Part shown: positions 15,118 to 21,811 of the stretch, in pieces | Layout: each line of letters opens with the position of its first letter | Numbering within the stretch: the stretch's first letter is position 1 | Origin: Pelagibius sp041565695 | GTDB lineage: Bacteria; Pseudomonadota; Alphaproteobacteria; Kiloniellales; Kiloniellaceae | DNA length: 23,390 nucleotides | Assembly (NCBI GenBank): GCA_041565695.1 | Contig: JBFGUI010000029.1 | Coordinates: 1-23,390, forward strand | Reading direction: 5' to 3' | Translations under genes and position numbers: made by a program | Notes under the pieces: model-generated | What the model was told of the DNA's origin: nothing | Seen by the model: only the letters and a program-made list of their open reading frames with translations | Database searches by the model: none

Positions 15118-16428
15118 TCAGAGCCTCAAGGTCAGCCCGTCGGAAAGCGTCGTCCGATATACGCGGTACGCCGGAAACAGGCTGGCCAGGAGGCCGGCAA
15201 CGCCGACCAGCACGAGGATGAGCCACTCCCGCGCGGAGGGCAAGCCCAGCCCGACCCGCAGGCCGAAGCGGTCGGTGAGAACTGGATCGGCGGCCGCCAT
15301 GCCGAGGTAGAGCAGCGCGACGCCGCCAAGCATGCCGGCCAGCGTGATGACGCCCGCCTCCAAGACGATGAGGCCGAAGATCCGGCCGGGAGAGGCGCCG
15401 ACCGACCGCAGAATGGCGAACTCCCGGCGCCGCGCATCGAGCGTCGAGGACACCATGGTCACCATGCCGAGCAGCCCGGCCACGACCACGGCCAGCGCGA
15501 CCGCGCGAAGCGTGTTCTCCGCCACGGCGGTCAGCGACCAGAGCTCCAGCAGGGTGGCGGCCGGAAGAACCGCCGACAGCGGCTCGGCCGTGTAGTCCGC
15601 GACCCGGCGCTGCAGGGACAGCACCGCGGACTTAGATCTCAGGCCCAGGAAGACCGCGTTGATCTGCTCCGGCTCGTGGCCGTGTCCGTCTTCCGCACGG
15701 TCGGCGGCGCCATCTCCCGCGTCCGGCTCGGGTGGTGCGTCGGGCCGCCGGGTCGGCGCATCGGCGAAGGGATCGGCCGGCCGGGCCGCCCGGTTCTGCT
15801 CCGCGTGGATCGCATCGAAGCCCTCCAAGGACACGAAGACCATGCGGTCGACCGGCGTGCTGCTGCGGGCGAGCACGCCGGTGACGGTGAAGGGCGCCTC
15901 GTCGTGCACATCGAAAGAAACGTCGCCCGCACCGTGGGCGTTAACGATCTCGGTGCCCGGTGCATAGCCCAGGCTGGCCGCCACCTCGGCGCCGACCACG
16001 GCGCCGTCGTGATCGTCGAAGGCCGTGCCCTGGGCGAAGGCCAGCGGAACGCCGCCGCTGTGCCGGAAGCGCTCGAAGTAGTCTGCCGTGGTGCCGATGA
16101 CCGGAAAGCCCTTGTGGTTGTCGCCCTGAGAGACCGGCAGGGCCCAGGCGACCTCCGGCAGGGCTTGCAGCATCTCGAAGGTATCCCACCGCAGGGCGTT
16201 GCTGGTCGAGCCCACGCCGAAAACCGTCGCCAGCAGGATCTGCAGATTGTTGCCGCGCGATGCGACGATGAGGTCGATGCCGGAGGCCGTGTTGGTGAAG
16301 CCCTCGCGCGCCTCCGCCCGCAGCCGCTCGATGCCCAGAATGAGTCCGACGCTGATCGCAATAGCGATCACCGTCAGCGCAAAGGTGAAGCGCCGGTTCA
16401 GCAGGCTGAGCAGAGCGAGCTTCAGCAT
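15118..16428 (-). CDS. ABC transporter permease, FtsX/MacB-like, with a His/Asp-containing linker
   Basis: A 436-residue membrane protein with the MacB/LolE-type layout: one N-terminal helix (about 14-32), a large periplasmic domain (about 35-300), and three C-terminal helices (about 305-327, 352-378, 402-422) flanking the conserved cytoplasmic loop RRREFAILRSVGASPGRIFGL. Within the periplasmic part there is a low-complexity linker (about 214-255) rich in Asp, Pro and Ala, ending in EDGHGHEPEQ, plus scattered HD/HDE clusters (138-141, 175-177). Its start overlaps the ATPase gene by 7 nt. Substrate unknown; a mechanotransmission or metal/lipoprotein-related role rather than classical import is inferred from the fold. 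Confidence 0.91.
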   Translation of the reverse strand: MLKLALLSLLNRRFTFALTVIAIAISVGLILGIERLRAEAREGFTNTASGIDLIVASRGNNLQILLATVFGVGSTSNALRWDTFEMLQALPEVAWALPVSQGDNHKGFPVIGTTADYFERFRHSGGVPLAFAQGTAFDDHDGAVVGAEVAASLGYAPGTEIVNAHGAGDVSFDVHDEAPFTVTGVLARSSTPVDRMVFVSLEGFDAIHAEQNRAARPADPFADAPTRRPDAPPEPDAGDGAADRAEDGHGHEPEQINAVFLGLRSKSAVLSLQRRVADYTAEPLSAVLPAATLLELWSLTAVAENTLRAVALAVVVAGLLGMVTMVSSTLDARRREFAILRSVGASPGRIFGLIVLEAGVITLAGMLGGVALLYLGMAAADPVLTDRFGLRVGLGLPSAREWLILVLVGVAGLLASLFPAYRVYRTTLSDGLTLRL

Positions 16429-17153
16429 GCGGCCGACCCGGCGCGGTTGAGCGCGGAGAAGTCCAGGCTGCGGTCAAAATGCCCTTCGAGGCTGCGGTCG
16501 TGGCTGACGAACAGCAGGCTCGCGCCCGCCGCCCGGCACTCTGAGAGCAGCAGGTCGATGAACTCCCCCTTGATGTCTTCGTCGAGCGCCGAGGTCGGCT
16601 CGTCGGCCAGGACCAGCCCCGGCGCGCCGATCAGCGCGCGCGCCGCGGCGACCCGCTGCTGCTGACCGACGCTCAGTTCGGTCGCGCGGGCGTGCAGCAC
16701 GGCAGACTCCCCCAGGTCCAGGGCCTGCAACAGGCGCGCCGCCTCGCCGGCAACGCCCTCGCGGTGCGCCGCGGCGGCGCGTTCCCGGCGGCGCGTCGAG
16801 AAGCGGCAGGGCAGGGTCACGTTGTCGAGCGCCGAGAGGTAGGGGACCAGATTGAAGAGCTGGAAGATGACGCCGATATGGTCGCCGCGGAAGCGGTCGC
16901 GCGCCGCCCGGGACAGCCGTCCGAGGTCGGTTTCCGCGATGTGGATGCTGTCCGCCCCGACATCGATGACCCCGCTGATCGCAGCCAGCAGGGTCGACTT
17001 GCCGCTGCCGCTTCGCCCGCGCAGGAACACACTCTCGCCCGCCGCGACGGACAGCGCAGGAATATCCAGAACGGGCCCGGCCGCGCCCGGCCAGGTGAAG
17101 CCCAGCCGCTTCACCTGCAGCGCCGCCCGCTTCGCGCCGTTACCTGTCGCCAT
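16422..17153 (-). CDS. ABC transporter ATP-binding protein (LolD/MacB-like)
   Basis: A 243-residue cytoplasmic ATPase energising the neighbouring permease. Walker A is GRSGSGKST (46-54), the Q-loop is Gln98 in VIFQLFN, the signature is LSVGQQQR (160-167), Walker B is LVLADEP (180-186) and the H-loop is His218 (VSHD). Loop NLVPYLSALDNVTLP is typical of the LolD/MacB subgroup that pairs with FtsX-like permeases. The ATG at 17153 is chosen for GAGGG at 6 nt; an upstream start would only add a basic, non-conserved stretch. It lies 87 nt after gshA on the same strand. That gap shows only a weak GCCGCC/GGCGGC stem and no obvious Zur-type palindrome. Confidence 0.94.
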   Translation of the reverse strand: MATGNGAKRAALQVKRLGFTWPGAAGPVLDIPALSVAAGESVFLRGRSGSGKSTLLAAISGVIDVGADSIHIAETDLGRLSRAARDRFRGDHIGVIFQLFNLVPYLSALDNVTLPCRFSTRRRERAAAAHREGVAGEAARLLQALDLGESAVLHARATELSVGQQQRVAAARALIGAPGLVLADEPTSALDEDIKGEFIDLLLSECRAAGASLLFVSHDRSLEGHFDRSLDFSALNRAGSAAC

Positions 17154-17240
17154 CGGTTCCCTCGTCCGAAGGGGGCACTCGCCGCCCCGTCGCTGTCGCA
17201 AAGCCGCCCGGCTGCCGGCGGCGCAGGCGGGAAGATAACC

Positions 17241-18605
17241 TCAGTAGGCGCACTCGGTGAAGACCGGGTCGATCGACTCGCGCCAGCGGCCGTGGAAGTC
17301 GTCCAGCAGGTACTCGGCCGGCGACTTCTCGCGCTCGACGCGGCTGCGCAGCAGGGCGAGGAAGTGGCTCTCGTCGTCGCCCTGGCCATCGAGCCGGCGC
17401 CGCGCCTTGAGGCCCTGCGCCGCGATCTCCACGGCCTCTCGGGCCACCACATTCAGGCGCTTGCCGCGGAACGGCGTGTGCAGAGCCTGCCGCGGCACCT
17501 CGGCGCGCAGGTAGTTGTGCTCCTCCAGGGTCCAGTCCTTGACCAGGTCCCAGGCGGCGTCGAGCGCCGTCCGGTCATAGAGCAGCCCGACCCAGAGCGC
17601 CGGCAGGGCGCAGAGCGATTTCCAGGGGCCGCCGTCGGCGCCGCGCATCTCCAGGATGCGCTTCAGGCGCACCTCGGGGAACAGGGTCGAGAGATGGTCG
17701 GCCCAATCGCCCGTCTTCGGCTTTTCCCCAGGCAGCGCCGGCAGCCTGCCGTCGAGGAAGTCGCGGAACGACTGGCCGGAGGCGTCGATGTACCTGCCGT
17801 CGCGGTAGACGAAGTACATCGGCACGTCGAGCACGTGGTCAACATAGCGCTCGAAGCCCATGCCGTCCTCGAAGACGAAGGGAAGGATGCCGCAGCGGTC
17901 GGGATCGGTGTCGGTCCAGATGTGGCTGCGGTAGCTGAGAAAGCCGTTGGGCCGGCCCTCGGTAAAGGGCGAGTTGGCGAAGAGCGCCGTGGCCACCGGC
18001 TGCAGCGCCAGGCCGACACGGAACTTCTTCACCATGTCCGCTTCCGAGGCGAAGTCCAGGTTGACCTGCACGGTGCAGGTCCGCAGCATCATGTCGAGGC
18101 CGAGCTTGCCCTTCTTCGGCATGTACTCCCGCATGATCTTGTAGCGGCCCTTGGGCATCCAGGGAATGTCGGCACGCGCCCACTTGGGCTGGAAGCCGAG
18201 CCCCATGGCCGCGACGTTCATCGGGCCGGCTATCTTGCGGATCTGGTCGAGGTGGATATGCACCTCGCTGCAGGTGTCGTGAATGCTCTTCAGCGGCGCG
18301 CCGGAGAGCTCGACCTGGCCGCCCGGCTCGAGCGAGACGCTGGCGCCGTTCTTGGCGAGGGCGATGACGTTCTCGCCCTCCGTGACCGGCGCCCAGCCGA
18401 AGCGCTGCAGGCCCTCCAGCAGGGCGCGGATCCCGCGCGGGCCCTCGTAGGGCAGCGGCCGGAAATCCTCCAGCGAATAGCAGAACTTCTCGTGCTCGGT
18501 CCCGATGCGCCAGGCTTCCGGCGGCTTGCAACCGGCCTCCAGGTAGGCAATCAGCTGGGCCTTGTCCGTCAGGGTTTCGCCCTGGCTTTGCGGCGGAGCG
18601 GACAT
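17241..18605 (-). CDS. gshA: Glutamate-cysteine ligase, plant/alphaproteobacterial type
   Basis: ATP-dependent first step of glutathione synthesis, joining L-glutamate and L-cysteine. The 454-residue length and motifs IGTEHEKF (35-42), SLEPGGQVELSGAP (91-104) and TCTVQVNLDF place it in the GCS2 class shared by plants and alphaproteobacteria, not the E. coli class. The ATG at 18605 (MSAPPQSQ) lies behind a purine-rich GGGAAGAGGGG; an ATG 7 codons upstream (18626) is possible but would place that purine run inside the gene. The preceding gene on the same strand is rsmE, a pairing often seen in alphaproteobacteria. The 266-nt gap between them is described separately. Confidence 0.96.
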   Translation of the reverse strand: MSAPPQSQGETLTDKAQLIAYLEAGCKPPEAWRIGTEHEKFCYSLEDFRPLPYEGPRGIRALLEGLQRFGWAPVTEGENVIALAKNGASVSLEPGGQVELSGAPLKSIHDTCSEVHIHLDQIRKIAGPMNVAAMGLGFQPKWARADIPWMPKGRYKIMREYMPKKGKLGLDMMLRTCTVQVNLDFASEADMVKKFRVGLALQPVATALFANSPFTEGRPNGFLSYRSHIWTDTDPDRCGILPFVFEDGMGFERYVDHVLDVPMYFVYRDGRYIDASGQSFRDFLDGRLPALPGEKPKTGDWADHLSTLFPEVRLKRILEMRGADGGPWKSLCALPALWVGLLYDRTALDAAWDLVKDWTLEEHNYLRAEVPRQALHTPFRGKRLNVVAREAVEIAAQGLKARRRLDGQGDDESHFLALLRSRVEREKSPAEYLLDDFHGRWRESIDPVFTECAY

Positions 18606-18829
18606 CCCCTCTTCCCTTTGATCCAAATAACGCTGCGAGACGCCGGCGCCTCGCGGCGAGCCGTCCGATCGAACGTCTTCCTGTGGATGAAGCGGCGTCC
18701 GCCCCCCGGGCGCCAGGTGATTCTTGGTTCCTCGTTGTGGCTCGAAACAGCGGTCCTCTTGGCGTGACCTGCTGCGTCCTGAAAGGGGAGCGCAAGAGCC
18801 CCCTGCAAGTCCATCTGGCCGATAGGCCT

Positions 18830-18867
18830 AGAGGCGCCGGGCCTTCTCCTGCGCCCAATACGCCTCT
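18830..18867 (-). terminator. Long hairpin just after rsmE, possible transcript end or processing site
   Basis: AGAGGCG (18830-18836) and CGCCTCT (18861-18867) form a 7-bp outer stem, with GGGC and GCCC forming an inner stem. It begins 5 nt past the rsmE stop. There is no T-run directly after it on the minus strand. A weaker AGGGG/CCCCT stem followed by TTTC lies further on (about 18784-18804). Nothing else in the 18606-18829 stretch looks like a gene; any gshA promoter must be there, but I see no convincing one. Confidence 0.33.
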
Positions 18868-18871
18868 GGTG

Positions 18872-19675
18872 TCAGGCCTCGGGGGCCGGGAATCCCGCCA
18901 GGCTCGCCGGCGGGCGCCGGGCCCCGTCGCCCAGCACCGCCTGCCAGCAGGCGATCGCCGCCAGGGCGGCGGTATCGGCGCGGAGAATCCGCGGCCCGAG
19001 GCCGACGGGCGTAACAAAGGGCAGTTTGCGAAGGGCGTCAAGTTCGCTCTCGGCAAAGCCGCCCTCCGGGCCGGTCATCACCGCCCAGGGCCCGGCATCC
19101 TGACCGACCTCCGCGCGGACCGCCTGCAGCGCCTCGGCGATGGGCCGCGCCTCGCCCCACTCGGCGCAGACCAGGAGGCGGCGCCCCTTCGGCCAGGCGT
19201 CGAGCAGCTGGCCGAAGGTCACGGTCTCGCGCACCTCGGGCACGGTCAGCCGTTCGCTCTGCTCGGCGGCCTCGCGGGCGTTGGCGGCGAGACGCTCCTC
19301 GTTGACCCGGCTGACCGAGGTGAAGCGCGTCATCACCGGCTGCAGCACCGCGCAGCCCAGCTCGGTCGCCTTTTCCGCCATGAAGTCGATGCGCGCCCGC
19401 TTGATCGGGGCGAAGACCAGCCAGAGGTCCGGCTCCGGCTCGGCCCGGCGGCGCTGCTCGAGGACCTGCAGCGAGCACCAGCCCTTGCCGAGGCCCTCGA
19501 TCTCGGCCAGCCACTCGCCGTCTTCGCCGTTGAACACGGCGATGCGCGCGCCGGGGCCGAGGCGCAGCACCGAGCGCAGGAAGTGCGAGCGGGCGTGGTC
19601 CAGCCCCAGGCTGCGGCCCTTCGAGAGGTTCTCGGGCACGTAGAGGCGGGTGGCGGGTCGGGTGGCGGCCGTCAC
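18872..19675 (-). CDS. rsmE: 16S rRNA (uracil1498-N3)-methyltransferase
   Basis: SPOUT-family methyltransferase that methylates U1498 of 16S rRNA, near the decoding site, using S-adenosylmethionine. The 267-residue protein has the N-terminal PUA-like region (RLYVPENL, HFLRSVLRL), the central EKATELGC segment, and the C-terminal knot motifs VMTGPEGGFAESEL and LGPRILRADTAALAA that bind the methyl donor. The start is a GTG at 19675 with only a weak purine site upstream. It is divergent from ubiA with 71 nt between the starts, and gshA follows on the same strand. Confidence 0.96.
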   Translation of the reverse strand: MTAATRPATRLYVPENLSKGRSLGLDHARSHFLRSVLRLGPGARIAVFNGEDGEWLAEIEGLGKGWCSLQVLEQRRRAEPEPDLWLVFAPIKRARIDFMAEKATELGCAVLQPVMTRFTSVSRVNEERLAANAREAAEQSERLTVPEVRETVTFGQLLDAWPKGRRLLVCAEWGEARPIAEALQAVRAEVGQDAGPWAVMTGPEGGFAESELDALRKLPFVTPVGLGPRILRADTAALAAIACWQAVLGDGARRPPASLAGFPAPEA

Positions 19676-19710
19676 CGTCGGCCGTCCCGGGCGGGTCTGC
19701 GATGCACGGC

Positions 19711-19739
19711 TTTCTCCCGGTCCGATTCGGGGCTACACA
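19711..19739 (+). promoter_or_regulatory. Candidate promoter for ubiA predicting a leaderless transcript
   Basis: TTTCTC (19711-19716), 17-nt spacer, TACACA (19734-19739). The expected start site is about 7 nt downstream, at 19746-19747, essentially the A of the ubiA ATG. The -35 match is weak, so the prediction depends mainly on the spacing and the -10. Confidence 0.33.
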
Positions 19740-19746
19740 TTAGGAG

Positions 19747-20718
19747 ATGAGCAACCTGTCTTCCAGTTCAGGGACTTCCTCCGGTTCCGGCGGCAGGGCG
19801 GCGGCGAGCGATATCCGTGCCGACCACTGGGTACTGCGCCTGGCGCCCGCCCAGGCGCGGCCCTACCTGCGCCTCGCCCGCCTCGACCGGCCGATCGGCA
19901 CCTGGCTGCTGCTGTTCCCCGGCTGGTGGGCCATCGCGCTCGGCGATGGCGCGGCCAACGCCGGCCCTTCCTGGCTGCTCTATCTCTACTTCGGGGTCGG
20001 CGCGATCCTGATGCGCGGCGCCGGCTGCGTGGTGAACGACATCCTGGACCGCGACATCGACGGCAGGGTGGCGCGCACCGCCCTGCGGCCGATCCCCTCC
20101 GGCGAGGTGAGCCTGGTCCGGGCCGGAATCTTCCTGCTGGCGCTGCTGCTGGTCTCCTTCGCGATCCTCGTGCAGATGAACCCGCTGACCATCGTGCTCG
20201 GCTGCGCCTCGCTGCTGCTGGTCTTTCCCTACCCGCTGATGAAGCGCATCACCTACTGGCCGCAGGCCTGGCTCGGCCTGACCTTCAACTGGGGCGCCCT
20301 GATCGGCTGGACCGCGGCGACCGGGACCTTCGGCTGGCCGGCGCTGCTGCTCTATCTCGGCGGCATCGCCTGGACCCTCGGCTACGACACCATCTACGCC
20401 CACCAGGACAAGGAGGACGACGCGCTGATCGGCGTGAAGTCCCTGGCCTTGCGGCTCGGGCGCAACAGCAAGCCCTGGCTCGCCGGCTTCTTCGCCGCGG
20501 CGCTGGCCCTCTTCGGCGCCGCCGGCTGGGCCGCCGGGCTCGCCTGGCCGTTCTGGATCGGTCTCGCCGCCACCGGCGCGCAGTTCGCCTGGCAGGTCGC
20601 CGACGTCGACCTCGACGCCCCTGTCGATTGTCTTGCCAAGTTCAGGTCGAACCGCTGCGCCGGCTGGCTGCTGCTGGCCGGCATTCTCGCCGGCAGCCCC
20701 TGGATGCTTCCCGTGTGA
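19747..20718 (+). CDS. ubiA: 4-hydroxybenzoate polyprenyltransferase
   Basis: Integral membrane enzyme that attaches the polyprenyl tail to 4-hydroxybenzoate in ubiquinone synthesis. The 323-residue protein shows the two Asp-rich prenyl-diphosphate motifs, NDILDRDID (97-105) followed by RTALRPIPSG, and YDTIYAHQDKEDD (212-224), with about eight to nine helices. A Ser/Gly-rich non-conserved N-terminus of about 25 residues precedes the domain. The ATG at 19747 is fixed on the 5' side by an in-frame TAG at 19741-19743. The AGGAG-like sequence directly abuts the ATG with no spacer, which is unusual for a Shine-Dalgarno. The stop overlaps the next gene by 4 nt. Confidence 0.96.
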   Translation: MSNLSSSSGTSSGSGGRAAASDIRADHWVLRLAPAQARPYLRLARLDRPIGTWLLLFPGWWAIALGDGAANAGPSWLLYLYFGVGAILMRGAGCVVNDILDRDIDGRVARTALRPIPSGEVSLVRAGIFLLALLLVSFAILVQMNPLTIVLGCASLLLVFPYPLMKRITYWPQAWLGLTFNWGALIGWTAATGTFGWPALLLYLGGIAWTLGYDTIYAHQDKEDDALIGVKSLALRLGRNSKPWLAGFFAAALALFGAAGWAAGLAWPFWIGLAATGAQFAWQVADVDLDAPVDCLAKFRSNRCAGWLLLAGILAGSPWMLPV

Positions 20719-21398
20719 CCAGCGCCCTGCGCCAGGACCCCGAGGACTTCATCCGCGCCAACACCCGCCTCGAGGCGCCGCCGCTGGTGCCGGAGGTGCG
20801 CCTCCATCTGGCCAGCGAAGTGGTGCCGCTGTGGGAGGCGACCGAGGAGGAGCTCGCCGCGCAGGGCCTGCCGCCGCCCTTCTGGGCCTTCGCCTGGGCC
20901 GGCGGCCAGGCGCTGGCGCGCTACCTGCTCGAACATCCTGAGGTCGTGCGCGGCAAGCGGGTGCTCGACTTCGCCGCCGGCTCCGGCCTGCAGGGCATCG
21001 CCGCGAAGCTGGCCGGTGCGCGCAGCGTCGAGGCGGTGGAGATCGACGCCTTCGCGGTGGCCGCCTGTCGCCTCAACGCCGCGGCCAACGCGGTGGAGGT
21101 CACGGTACGGGAAGCAGACATCGTCGGCAGCGCCAACCCCGATGAACCCGAAGCCCATTGGGACGTGGTGCTGGCCGGCGACGTCTGCTACGAGCGCCCG
21201 GCGGCCGAGCGCATCACCGCCTGGCTGCGTGGCCTGGCAGGCGACAACTGCCTCGTCTTGATGGGCGATCCGGGGCGCACCTACCTGCCGCGCCAGGGCC
21301 TGGAGCGGCTCATCGCCTATGGCGTGAAGACCAGCCGCGAGCTGGAGGATTCGGACCTGCGCAACGCGGTGGTGTGGAAGGTCGCAGCGGACACGTGA
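20715..21398 (+). CDS. Class I SAM-dependent methyltransferase, METTL20/ETF-beta lysine methyltransferase-like
   Basis: A 227-residue seven-beta-strand methyltransferase. The start is GTG at 20715, overlapping the ubiA stop as GTGA. Motifs: PPFWAFAWAGGQ (54-65), SAM-binding motif I VLDFAAGSGLQGIAA (83-97), acidic residues VEID (108-111), and the DxxY motif DVCY (156-159) characteristic of the METTL protein-lysine methyltransferase group. Bacterial METTL20 homologues, mostly in alphaproteobacteria, methylate the beta subunit of electron transfer flavoprotein; that is the best functional guess. A methyltransferase with another protein substrate remains possible. No leader or membrane segment. 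It ends 10 nt before the convergent SHOCT gene. Confidence 0.88.
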   Translation: MTSALRQDPEDFIRANTRLEAPPLVPEVRLHLASEVVPLWEATEEELAAQGLPPPFWAFAWAGGQALARYLLEHPEVVRGKRVLDFAAGSGLQGIAAKLAGARSVEAVEIDAFAVAACRLNAAANAVEVTVREADIVGSANPDEPEAHWDVVLAGDVCYERPAAERITAWLRGLAGDNCLVLMGDPGRTYLPRQGLERLIAYGVKTSRELEDSDLRNAVVWKVAADT

Positions 21399-21408
21399 AC
21401 CAGCTGGC

Positions 21409-21735
21409 CTACTCCGACAGGATGCGGCGCCGCTCCTCGTATTCATCCTTGTCGATCTCGCCGCGTGCGAAACGGTCTTTCAAAACGTCGAGCGGGCCCA
21501 TTCGGCCCGCCGGGGCAGCCGGGTGACCGGCGCCAGCGAGCCAGCGGATGGCGACCACCACCAGGACCACCACGGCGGCCAGGAAGACAATCATCAGCAA
21601 CGGCCCCAGGAACATGCCACCCCATCCATCGCCCCATCCATGGTGGTGCATGTAAGGCTCGTAGTTCTGCGCCGCCGCGGCCGTCGCGCCGAGCAGCGTC
21701 GCAGTGACTGTGGCGAGGCCAATGGTCTTATTCAT
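21409..21735 (-). CDS. SHOCT-domain membrane protein with a HHH motif
   Basis: A 108-residue protein: signal-like N-terminus (1-22, ending ATAAAAQ), a short exposed segment with a triple histidine and Gly/Trp repeats (YMHHHGWGDGWGG, 28-40), one membrane helix (about 42-66), then a C-terminal SHOCT domain (LDVLKDRFARGEIDKDEYEERRRIL, 82-106 in parts), a small helical oligomerisation module. GGAG lies 7 nt before the ATG at 21735. It is 76 nt downstream of the cytochrome gene on the same strand and probably cotranscribed. Function unknown; the histidines suggest metal contact on the periplasmic side (inference). Confidence 0.85.
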   Translation of the reverse strand: MNKTIGLATVTATLLGATAAAAQNYEPYMHHHGWGDGWGGMFLGPLLMIVFLAAVVVLVVVAIRWLAGAGHPAAPAGRMGPLDVLKDRFARGEIDKDEYEERRRILSE

Positions 21736-21811
21736 AAAAGTCTCCTTTCTCTCAGGATCCCCGGAGCAATGGACAGGGCACAAGACCGCAGAGCGGGCGG
21801 CCTGCAGTCGG

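Noticed and set aside
17154..17240. Possible Zur box upstream of the ABC cassette
   Set aside because: I looked for an AT-rich GTTATA-type palindrome and found none; the gap is GC-rich with only a weak stem.
18619..18632. FNR-like sequence (TTGATCCAAATAA) just before gshA
   Set aside because: The second half-site is poor, and it would lie only 14-27 nt before the ATG, where activation is impossible. Probably chance.
18569..18814. 81-codon minus-strand frame between rsmE and gshA
   Set aside because: It overlaps the gshA start out of frame, has no ribosome binding site I can support, and has a basic composition with no conserved pattern.
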